64,000 nucleotides of DNA. Origin: Brevibacterium marinum. Lineage in GTDB: Bacteria > Actinomycetota > Actinomycetes > Actinomycetales > Brevibacteriaceae. The notes below the pieces were generated by a model, which worked only from the letters and a program-made list of their open reading frames with translations, was not told the origin of the DNA and ran no database searches. A program made the translations under genes and the position numbers. Positions within the stretch are counted from its first letter, which is position 1. Each line of letters opens with the position of its first letter. Shown piece by piece: positions 8,873 to 15,904 of this stretch. The DNA lies in the NCBI RefSeq assembly GCF_011927955.1, contig NZ_JAATJN010000001.1:4154001-4218000 (forward strand), given 5' to 3'.

Positions 8873-9934
8873 ATGAAAGTTTGGTCAATGACGAACCAAT
8901 CCGCCTCAGATCCTGGCGCAGATTCACGGTCCGGGCCGCCGCATCCGACGCGACGCATGTTCGGTCGAATCGCCTACGGCGCCCTCGCCGTGGCAGCCAT
9001 TGGCACGGCCTCGACCTACTCCGTCAAAGCGGCCTCGGCCAAGGGTGATCTCTCTTCGAACCTCACGCTCATCGCACCTGCCGGAGCCGGCGGCGGCTGG
9101 GACGGATTCTCCCGAGAGACCCAGCAGGCCATGCGTGTGAACAAGCTGGCCAACAATGCCCAGGTCGTCAACATCCCCGGGGCCGGCGGCACCATCGGCC
9201 TCGGCAAGTTCTCCACCATGCACGGCCGGGCCGACACGATGCTGGCCACAGGCACCGCGATGGTCGGCGGCATTGCGCTCAACGATTCACCCGTCGGCTT
9301 CGATGATACGACGCTGCTCGCCCGCGTGGCCGAGGATTACGATGTGCTCATCGCCGCCGCCGACTCCCCCTACAACACTCTCGATGACGTCATCGGCCAG
9401 TGGAAGAAGGACCCCGAGGGCTTCGTCTGGACGGGCGGATCCGCCGGCTCCGTCGATCACCTCACGATCGCCCAGTTGGCGCTGCTGTCCGGCGTCTCCG
9501 CCTCGGGCATCACCTACATTCCGAAGGCCGGGGGCGGCGAGGCCATCCAAACGCTGCTCTCGGGGACCACCGACTTCGCCTCGTGCGGTTTCAACGAAGT
9601 CTCGGACCAGATCGAAGCCGGCAGGGTCAAAGCGATCGGCGTGGCCGCACCACAGCGCATCGCCGGCTACGAGGACGTCCCCACGATGACCGAACAGGGA
9701 TACGAGGTGACGCTGACGAACTGGCGCGGCTGGCTCGGCGCTCCCGGCATCGGCGAGGACGAGACGTCACAGCTTCTCGACGTCCTCAGACAGACCCGCG
9801 ACAGCCCGGAATGGGCGAACGCCCTCGAACGCAACAAATGGACGGATGTGTGGCTGACCGGTGATGAGTTCGCGGAATTCATCAAGGAGGACACCTCTCG
9901 AGTCGAGACGCTGCTGAAGGAGTTGGGACTGTGA
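8873..9934 (+). CDS. tctC: Tripartite tricarboxylate transporter binding protein TctC (copy 1)
   Basis: A 353-residue extracytoplasmic receptor of the TctC/Bug family that delivers citrate-like or other carboxylates to TctAB. The family pattern is clear: LTLIAPAGAGGGWDGFSR, VVNIPGAGGTIGLGKF, TYIPKAGGGEAIQTLLSG. The N-terminus has TRRMFGR followed by a hydrophobic stretch ending near KAASA, a twin-arginine-like signal with no lipobox, unlike the second TctC in this window. ATG at 8873 or 8888 could start it; neither has a good Shine-Dalgarno. First gene of tctCBA, overlapping tctB by 4 nt. Confidence 0.88.
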   Translation: MKVWSMTNQSASDPGADSRSGPPHPTRRMFGRIAYGALAVAAIGTASTYSVKAASAKGDLSSNLTLIAPAGAGGGWDGFSRETQQAMRVNKLANNAQVVNIPGAGGTIGLGKFSTMHGRADTMLATGTAMVGGIALNDSPVGFDDTTLLARVAEDYDVLIAAADSPYNTLDDVIGQWKKDPEGFVWTGGSAGSVDHLTIAQLALLSGVSASGITYIPKAGGGEAIQTLLSGTTDFASCGFNEVSDQIEAGRVKAIGVAAPQRIAGYEDVPTMTEQGYEVTLTNWRGWLGAPGIGEDETSQLLDVLRQTRDSPEWANALERNKWTDVWLTGDEFAEFIKEDTSRVETLLKELGL

Positions 9935-10608
9935 GCACGGAGACGGCACCGCGGAAGAGCACCAGGACGGGCCACCTCGGCGCCGGCACCTGGTGGCAGG
10001 GACGATCGGGGCTCCTGGTCCCGCTCATCATGGCCGGTTTCTCGACCTACCTGCTCATCGGCATCATCACGATGGAAGTCGCCGAGGACGCGGAGCAGCC
10101 GGGGCCGCAGTTCTTTCCCATGATCATCATGATCGTCGGCTACATCCTCACGATCCTGCTGACGATCGCCTATATCCGCAACCCCGAACCCGTCGACGTC
10201 GATGACGACATCCCCGCCGAGGCGGCCGAGGACAAGGCGTTCTCGACTCCTGTCACCTCGGCGGTGTCGGCCTCGCACCTGGACCCGCACGAAGAGGACG
10301 AACCGGCCGCCGACCGCACGGCACTCGCCCGGGCCAGGGCCGCCGATTCGCGGCATCGGACCCACAGTGACTTCGTGTCCCTGGCCTGGGGTGCGGGCGG
10401 CTTTGCGGCGTTCGCACTGATCCTCGAGTTCGCCGGGTGGATCCTCGCCGCGGCGCTTCTGTTCTGGTGTGTGGCCCGGTCGATGGGTTCGAAGCGGCCC
10501 CTGTTCGACCTCACCGTGGCACTGACGTTCTCGTCCCTGGTCTACATTGCGTTCTCGGTGCTGCTGGGGCTCAATCTTCCTTCGGGAATTCTGGGAGGTG
10601 GCTTCTGA
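9931..10608 (+). CDS. tctB: Tripartite tricarboxylate transporter small membrane subunit TctB (copy 1)
   Basis: A 225-residue, four-helix membrane protein. TM1 starts near LLVPLIMAGFSTYLLIG and is followed by the TctB-typical QPGPQFFPMIIMIVGYIL. An acidic cytoplasmic linker (about residues 90-145) separates the helix pairs, longer than in most TctB proteins. It forms the membrane complex with TctA. GTG start at 9931 overlaps the tctC stop (GTGA), which points to translational coupling. Confidence 0.85.
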   Translation: MSTETAPRKSTRTGHLGAGTWWQGRSGLLVPLIMAGFSTYLLIGIITMEVAEDAEQPGPQFFPMIIMIVGYILTILLTIAYIRNPEPVDVDDDIPAEAAEDKAFSTPVTSAVSASHLDPHEEDEPAADRTALARARAADSRHRTHSDFVSLAWGAGGFAAFALILEFAGWILAAALLFWCVARSMGSKRPLFDLTVALTFSSLVYIAFSVLLGLNLPSGILGGGF

Positions 10609-10609
10609 T

Positions 10610-12154
10610 ATGGACTCTCTCATGTCCCTCTTCGAAGGCTTCGCGCACGCTCTGACGCCGATGAACCTGCTCTGGGTTCTCGTCGGCTGCTTCCTCGGCA
10701 CCGCCGTCGGCGTGCTGCCGGGCCTGGGGTCATCGATGGCCGTGGCACTGCTGCTGCCGATGACCTTCGCCCTCGACCCGACCGGCGCATTCATCATGTT
10801 CGCCGGCGTCTATTTCGGTGGTCTCTTCGGTGACTCCACCATGGCCATCCTGATGAACACTCCCGGTCAGGCGTCGGCGATCGCCTCGACGTTCGAAGGC
10901 CACAAGATGGCCCGCAACGGGCGAGCGCCGCAGGCCCTGGCCACGGCCGCGATCGGCGCGTTCATCGGCGGTTTCGTCTCCTGCTTCCTCGTCGTGTTCA
11001 TCGCCCCTGCCCTGGCGGACTTCTCGACGAACTTCGGCCCCGCCGAATTCTTCGCCCTCGCGCTCTTCGCCTTCGTCGCCACGTCCTCGGTCGTCGCAGA
11101 CTCCGTGCTCAAGGGCCTCATGGCGCTGGTGCTCGGCATCGGATTCTCGGTCATCGGCATCGATTCGGTCTCGGGCACGGAGCGCTTCACTTTCGGCGTG
11201 CCCGAGCTCTTCGACGGCGTCTCACTTGTCACCGTGACCGTGGCGATCCTGGCGCTGGGCGAGGTCTTCTTCATCGCCTCGCGGATCCGCCGCAAGGTCA
11301 ACGACAATACGATCAACTCCTCGGGTCGGCCCTTCCTCTCGCGCGGGGAAGTCGCCGAGGCGCTGCCCGCCTGGCTGCGCGGCACCGCGATCGGTCTGCC
11401 CTTCGGCGTCATTCCCGTCGGCGGTGCCGATGTGCCGACGTTCATGTCCTACGGTCTCGAACGCAAGCTCGACTCCCGCCGCAAGCATCCGAAGTTCGGC
11501 GACAAGGGTGCCATCCGCGGCCTGGCCGGGCCCGAGTCGGCGGGCTCCGCCACGACCGGCATCGCCATGGGCGCCCTGCTGGCCCTGGGGCTGCCGATCT
11601 CCGCGACGGCCGCGATCATGCTGGCGGCTTTCCGGCAGTACGGTCTGCAGCCGGGACCGCTGCTCTTCGACCGGTCCCCGGAGCTCGTCTGGGGTCTGCT
11701 GGCGAGCTTCTTCATCGCCATGATCGTCCTGCTGATCATCAACCTGCCCTTCGCTCCCCTGTGGGCGAAGCTGCTCAAGATCCCGGATCCCTACCTCTAC
11801 GGCGGCATCGCGGTGTTCTGCGGGTTGGGCATCTACGCCACCTCGGCGTCGCAGTTCGAGCTCTTGATCCTGCTGGGAATCGGCATCATCAGCTTCGTGC
11901 TCAAGCGCTACGGTGTGCCGCTGGCTCCGCTGATGATCGGCATGGTCCTGGGTCCGCTGGCCGAGTCGAGTCTGCGCGATGCCCTGCTGGCCTCGGGCAA
12001 CGATGTGACCGTGCTCGTGTCCTCGCCGATCACGATCGTCCTCTACATCATCCTCATCGGCGCACTGCTCTACACAGGCGTCGGTCGCGTGCTGGCACGC
12101 CGTCGGCAGAAGCAGGCTGTGACTGCGGCGAAGAGTGAGACCGTCGGCTCGTGA
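10610..12154 (+). CDS. tctA: Tripartite tricarboxylate transporter large permease TctA (copy 1)
   Basis: A 514-residue, about 12-helix permease carrying the substrate path of the TctCBA uptake system. The conserved TctA stretches are present: GVLPGLGSSMAVALLLPMTF, GVYFGGLFGDSTMAILMNTPG, RGLAGPESAGSATTG. ATG at 10610 begins one base after the tctB stop with GGGAGG about 10 nt upstream; a longer in-frame extension into tctB is rejected for that reason. The operon ends at the strong hairpin at 12205-12252. Substrate not predictable. Confidence 0.92.
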   Translation: MDSLMSLFEGFAHALTPMNLLWVLVGCFLGTAVGVLPGLGSSMAVALLLPMTFALDPTGAFIMFAGVYFGGLFGDSTMAILMNTPGQASAIASTFEGHKMARNGRAPQALATAAIGAFIGGFVSCFLVVFIAPALADFSTNFGPAEFFALALFAFVATSSVVADSVLKGLMALVLGIGFSVIGIDSVSGTERFTFGVPELFDGVSLVTVTVAILALGEVFFIASRIRRKVNDNTINSSGRPFLSRGEVAEALPAWLRGTAIGLPFGVIPVGGADVPTFMSYGLERKLDSRRKHPKFGDKGAIRGLAGPESAGSATTGIAMGALLALGLPISATAAIMLAAFRQYGLQPGPLLFDRSPELVWGLLASFFIAMIVLLIINLPFAPLWAKLLKIPDPYLYGGIAVFCGLGIYATSASQFELLILLGIGIISFVLKRYGVPLAPLMIGMVLGPLAESSLRDALLASGNDVTVLVSSPITIVLYIILIGALLYTGVGRVLARRRQKQAVTAAKSETVGS

Positions 12155-12204
12155 GCTGAGCTGATCGGCAGCTGACGACGGTCGCACTGCTCGAGACCAG
12201 AAGA

Positions 12205-12252
12205 GAAGCGGCCCCGAGGATGATTCATTCGAATCGTCTGCGGGGCCGCTTC
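12205..12252. terminator. Bidirectional terminator between tctA and the MFS gene
   Basis: A perfect 12-bp GC-rich stem (GAAGCGGCCCCG/CGGGGCCGCTTC) continues after a small bulge into a 7-bp inner stem around loop ATTC. It sits between two convergent genes. No U-run follows on either strand. Confidence 0.8.
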
Positions 12253-12290
12253 GTCCCATCGACCGAGCGTGCGCCGCCTCCACTGCACGA

Positions 12291-13868
12291 TCAGGGGCCG
12301 GCGATCTCCGCCTCGATGGGTGCCTGAGAGTCGACCCCATCGGCCTCGGCGCTGCCGGGCAGCAGTCTCCCAGCGCCCTTGAGTCCGAAGCTCGTGAGCA
12401 CCGCCGCAGTCAGCGCGAGGACGACCGCTGCACCGGCGGCCCACTGCACGCCGAGGTCGAAGGACGTCACCGCCGCCTCGGCGATCTGCTCACCGACGCG
12501 ACCGCCCTGTGCACCCGCGGATTCGAGCGCCGAGCCGAGCGTCTCGAAATCGGGCCCGGTGGCTCCGGCGCCGAGAATCGTCTGCAGGTGGGCGCCGTAG
12601 ACCATCGTCGAGAGACCGCCGAGGACGGCGGTGCCCATGACCGAACCGAACTCGTAGGCGGTTTCGGAGATCGCCGAGGCGGCTCCGGCCTTGTTCGCGG
12701 GCACCGCAGCCAGGATGAGGTCGTTCGTGATGACCTCGGCCGTCCCGATGCCCATGCCGAGGATCAGGAACGAGATGATCACGCCCGCCACCGAGTGCTC
12801 GGGTGAGAACGCGATGATGCCCAGTCCGATCGCGTTGAGGACCAAAGCGCAGGGAACGACCACGCGCGGCTGCAGGCGGGCGATGATCGGCACCGCCGCA
12901 TAGCCCGCGGCGATGGAGGTGGCCAGCCCGGGCACCAGCACCAGAGCGGCCTCGACCGGTGAGAGTCCGAGCACCAGCTGGAGCAGCTGCGTGCCGAAGT
13001 AGAGGAATCCGGCCAGGCCCATGACGCTGAGCAGGTTGGACAGCACTGCGGAGGTGAAGACCTTGTTCGCGAAGAGTCTGACGTCGAGCATCGGGTTCGA
13101 CGAAGCGAGCTGACGAGTCACGAATCCGACTCCGGCAGCTGCCGCGACGACGATGCTGACCCAGAACGGCAGATCCGCACCGACGGCCATGACGTGTTTG
13201 ATGGCGAAGACGAGTGGGGCGAGCATGAGCATCGACAATCCGATCGACAAGGGGTCGATCCGGCCAGGGTTCGGGTCCCGCGATTCCGGCAGCAGGAGGA
13301 TCGCTGCGGGGATGAAGATCGCGATCAGCGGCAGGTTGATGAAGAAGACGGAGCTCCAGTGGAAGTGTTCGAGCAGGACACCGCCGACGATGGGGCCCAG
13401 CGCCGCACCGCCACTGAACATGGCGGCCCAGGTGGCGATCGCGATGCGACGGTCCTTGTCGTCGGCGAAGATATTGCGGATCAGCGACAGGGTCGAGGGC
13501 ATCAGCGTAGCGCCGAAGAGACCCAACAGTGCGCGGGCGAGGATGAGCATCTCCGCCGAGGTGGAGAACGCAGCCAGAAGCGAGGCCAGGCCGAAGCCTG
13601 AGGCCCCGATGACCAGGAGTTTGCGGCGACCGACCCGGTCACCGATGCTGCCCATGGCCACGAGCAGGCCGGCGAGCATGAGCGCATAGATGTCGACGAT
13701 CCAGAGCAGCTGGGTGCCGGTGGGATGCAGGCCGGTGCTGATGGCCGGTATCGCGAATCCCAAGACCGTGTTGTCGATCGAGATGAGCAGAACGGGGATC
13801 ATCAGCACAGCCAGGCCAGCCCATTCGCGCCGGCCGGCGCGCACGTGTGGTGTCTGTGATGTGAACAT
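12291..13868 (-). CDS. MFS drug efflux transporter, DHA2/EmrB-QacA family
   Basis: A 525-residue protein with about 14 membrane helices. Helix 1 carries LLISIDNTVLGFAIPAI (the D-x-T motif of the DHA2 group) and loop 2-3 carries MGSIGDRVGRRKLL (motif A). Such proteins expel lipophilic cations, antiseptics or antibiotics using proton motive force. ATG at 13868 is preferred over a GTG at 13877: TATAGT lies 7 nt upstream, so the transcript is probably leaderless and the GTG would precede the predicted start of transcription. The divergent TetR gene and palindrome at 13876-13899 form its likely switch. Confidence 0.9.
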   Translation of the reverse strand: MFTSQTPHVRAGRREWAGLAVLMIPVLLISIDNTVLGFAIPAISTGLHPTGTQLLWIVDIYALMLAGLLVAMGSIGDRVGRRKLLVIGASGFGLASLLAAFSTSAEMLILARALLGLFGATLMPSTLSLIRNIFADDKDRRIAIATWAAMFSGGAALGPIVGGVLLEHFHWSSVFFINLPLIAIFIPAAILLLPESRDPNPGRIDPLSIGLSMLMLAPLVFAIKHVMAVGADLPFWVSIVVAAAAGVGFVTRQLASSNPMLDVRLFANKVFTSAVLSNLLSVMGLAGFLYFGTQLLQLVLGLSPVEAALVLVPGLATSIAAGYAAVPIIARLQPRVVVPCALVLNAIGLGIIAFSPEHSVAGVIISFLILGMGIGTAEVITNDLILAAVPANKAGAASAISETAYEFGSVMGTAVLGGLSTMVYGAHLQTILGAGATGPDFETLGSALESAGAQGGRVGEQIAEAAVTSFDLGVQWAAGAAVVLALTAAVLTSFGLKGAGRLLPGSAEADGVDSQAPIEAEIAGP

Positions 13869-13875
13869 GGACCCC

Positions 13876-13899
13876 ACTATACCGTCTAGACGGTATAGT
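13876..13899. promoter_or_regulatory. Perfect 24-bp palindromic operator over the MFS/TetR promoters
   Basis: Half-site ACTATACCGTCT is followed immediately by its exact reverse complement. It contains TATAGT, usable as a -10 box on both strands, so a bound dimer would block transcription of both the MFS gene and the divergent TetR gene. Confidence 0.8.
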
Positions 13900-14006
13900 T
13901 GAAAAGTCGAATGCCGGAATGCTCAACTCAAGGTCAGCCGTCACCTCGATTGCGCGACATGCTCCCCCTACCGCGCCCGCACCAGAGTTCGACTAGGCTC
14001 ATGGTC

Positions 14007-14528
14007 ATGGCACGAAACTCCTCCGACACGAAAGAGAGACTGCTCGATTCGTTCGAGACTCTCCTCGATGAACACGGCGCAGCGGGTGCCACCCTGGATG
14101 CCGTCGCAGCGAAGGCAGGCGTGTCCAAGGGTGGTCTGCTCTATCACTTCGGGTCGAAGGCAGAGCTGGTCAAGGGCAGCCTCGAACGCCTCGGCAGACT
14201 CGTCGTGGAAGACGTCGAAGAGATGAAGGCCGCCGGCGACCGTCTGCATTCGTACTATCTCGAGACCTCGGCGGAGGTCGGCACGCCACTCGATCGCAGT
14301 CTCATCGCCGCCGGCCGCCTGGCCCAGGAGAACGAGGAAGCGAAGACCGCGTTGCGGAAGACCCGGGAAGCCTGGTTCGACGTGCTCAACGAACACCTCG
14401 GCGACCCACATCTGGCCATGACGGTCCAGCTCATCGGCGACGGCATGTACTTCAACCAGAACTTCGGGCTCTCCCAGGACGACGCACTGGCCCATGTGAA
14501 GAACGTACTCGCCCGCCTCGGGCTGTGA
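14007..14528 (+). CDS. TetR family regulator, probable repressor of the MFS exporter
   Basis: A 173-residue TetR protein. The helix-turn-helix region reads KERLLDSFETLLDEHGAAGA, then AKAGVSKGGLLYHFGSKAEL. The C-terminal part matches the TetR_C group often found beside efflux pumps (ends DDALAHVKNVLARLGL). ATG at 14007 (MARNSSDTKE) is chosen because the earlier in-frame region has no conserved character; ATG at 14001 is an equal alternative. It is divergent from the MFS gene with the 24-bp palindrome in between, the usual arrangement of an inducible efflux system. Confidence 0.88.
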   Translation: MARNSSDTKERLLDSFETLLDEHGAAGATLDAVAAKAGVSKGGLLYHFGSKAELVKGSLERLGRLVVEDVEEMKAAGDRLHSYYLETSAEVGTPLDRSLIAAGRLAQENEEAKTALRKTREAWFDVLNEHLGDPHLAMTVQLIGDGMYFNQNFGLSQDDALAHVKNVLARLGL

Positions 14529-14583
14529 ACCGTCAGCCGCCATCAAGCGCCCCGCTTCACAAGCAGCACCCCGTCAGTTCATT

Positions 14584-14644
14584 CTTAGCTGGACGTTTTG
14601 GGCCGACTTTTCTGCCGGTTATCAGCCCAAAACGTCCAGCTAAG
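14584..14644. repeat. Palindromic intergenic element, copy 1
   Basis: Perfect 20-bp inverted repeat: left arm CTTAGCTGGACGTTTTGGGC at 14584-14603, right arm at 14625-14644, loop of 21 nt. The same arms recur at 15766-15826 on the other side of the nuclease-like gene, while the loops differ. It could act as a hairpin terminator of the TetR gene, but the duplication suggests a repeated genomic element. Confidence 0.9.
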
Positions 14645-14733
14645 GACGAGGAAACATGATTGCGCCCTCTGCGGCAAGGGTTGTTTGGTACCCGGGGTCG
14701 TGGTGAAACGGCCTTGCACTTAAGTTCGATTTG

Positions 14734-14760
14734 CTGTGGATGACGGGCCTCCATCCACAG
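14734..14760. other. Hairpin upstream of the nuclease-like gene
   Basis: CTGTGGATG at 14734-14742 pairs with CATCCACAG at 14752-14760 across a 9-nt loop. It covers the earliest possible start codons of the nuclease-like gene, so it either lies in its 5' leader or marks the promoter side. Confidence 0.5.
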
Positions 14761-14802
14761 GTCCGATTTTCGACCTTCCCATCCCAGCACCACTGCACCA
14801 CC

Positions 14803-15741
14803 ATGATCTCCATGTTCAACGATTCGAAGTGGGAGATCCGCAGCTACCCGCGACTTTTCCACGCGCAGAGTGCCGAATCGTTGGGAATTACGCGCCACGG
14901 GCTGTTCCACACTGACCGCTACCCGGTGGTACTGCCGGGCATCAGGATGGACCGGGAGTCCTTCGATCGCTTCCGCACACCTCGATGGGCCGATCAGAGC
15001 TGGGAAAGCGAAACCTTGAGGCTTCGTGCCGCTGTGCTCAAGTTCCCCCACGTTGTCGCCAGTCATGCGAGCGCCGCAAGAGTCTACGGCTGGCCCCTGC
15101 CACCACGACTGATGACCAACCGCCTGCACGTCTCGACCAACGACATAGACACCCGCATTCGGATGCCTCAAGTCACACTTCACCGGACTCCGCACTTCTC
15201 CAAGTGGAGGTGGCTCGATCTGCCCGTACTGAAGCCGGAGGACGTCTTCATCAGCCTTGCCACTGAACTATCGGTGCATGATCTGGTGATGCTTGGTGAC
15301 GCCGCAATCGGCAAGTGGCACGGTCCGCCCCAGACAAACATCGCTGACCTGCGCAGACGCTTGGACGGTTACCCTCGAGTCCGCGGACGTCGGCATCTGC
15401 TCGAGGCACTGGAATTGATACGCCCCAAAGTCGACTCTCCAGCGGAGACCAAACTGCGCTTGTGGGCCAGAGCTGTCGGGTTGCCTGAACCGGTCGTTCA
15501 CCCACAGATCCGCAGCCGCCTGTTGACACGAGTGATCGAACCAGACCTGGGGTACCCGGACAAGAAGCTCGCGTTGGAATACGAGGGCGAACAGCATCTG
15601 AGATCCAAAGACCAATGGATCAGTGACATCGATCGCGATGAAGCAATGGTCTACGCGGGTTGGACCGTCCTCAAAGTGACCAGCAGAACCGACATGCAAC
15701 AGCTCGAGGCAAAGATCCGCGACCACCTCGACCTATTGTGA
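14803..15741 (+). CDS. Endonuclease-domain protein (DUF559/Vsr-like PD-(D/E)XK fold)
   Basis: About 312 residues. The N-terminal half has a winged-helix/AbiEi-antitoxin-like look (FHAQSAESLGITRHGLFHTD), the middle FPHVVASHASAARVYGWPLP is typical of actinobacterial DUF559 proteins, and the C-terminus carries EPDLGYPDKKLALEYEGEQH, then DIDRDEAM, which fits a PD-(D/E)XK/Vsr-like nuclease core with D, E-x-E and a following D-R-D. The start is uncertain: TTG 14731, ATG 14740, 14803 or 14812, none with a Shine-Dalgarno. Function unknown; related genes are scattered in actinobacteria. It is bracketed by two copies of a palindromic element, which suggests the unit moves or is marked as one cassette. 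Confidence 0.7.
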   Translation: MISMFNDSKWEIRSYPRLFHAQSAESLGITRHGLFHTDRYPVVLPGIRMDRESFDRFRTPRWADQSWESETLRLRAAVLKFPHVVASHASAARVYGWPLPPRLMTNRLHVSTNDIDTRIRMPQVTLHRTPHFSKWRWLDLPVLKPEDVFISLATELSVHDLVMLGDAAIGKWHGPPQTNIADLRRRLDGYPRVRGRRHLLEALELIRPKVDSPAETKLRLWARAVGLPEPVVHPQIRSRLLTRVIEPDLGYPDKKLALEYEGEQHLRSKDQWISDIDRDEAMVYAGWTVLKVTSRTDMQQLEAKIRDHLDLL

Positions 15742-15765
15742 TGCCACACTTGGCGCTCAGCTCCA

Positions 15766-15826
15766 CTTAGCTGGACGTTTTGGGCTGACATTTTCACCTC
15801 TCGTCAGCCCAAAACGTCCAGCTAAG
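15766..15826. repeat. Palindromic intergenic element, copy 2
   Basis: Inverted repeat with 24-bp arms (15766-15789 and 15803-15826) whose outer 20 bp are identical to copy 1. The loop is 13 nt and unrelated to that of copy 1. It begins 24 bp after the stop codon of the nuclease-like gene. Confidence 0.9.
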
Positions 15827-15843
15827 ACTGCCGGATCGCTTGG

Positions 15844-15899
15844 GCCGGCGGCCGGCGGCGGGGCCGCGGGGCCGCGGGGCCGTGCTGGCGGCGGGGCCA
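15844..15899. repeat. GC-only low-complexity run
   Basis: A stretch made almost entirely of G and C with short repeats of GGGGCCGC, between the palindromic element and the 3' end of the monooxygenase gene. It can fold in many ways and may serve as a 3' structure, but no single stem stands out. Confidence 0.6.
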
Positions 15900-15904
15900 C
15901 CACC

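Noticed and set aside
11222-12340. Minus-strand frame of 372 codons over tctA
   Set aside because: Shadow of tctA; Gln/Arg/Asp-rich and crosses the terminator at 12205-12252.
14584-15826. Classical transposon with terminal inverted repeats
   Set aside because: Each end is itself a full palindrome, no target-site duplication was seen, and the gene is not a known transposase. Kept as a repeat-flanked cassette instead.
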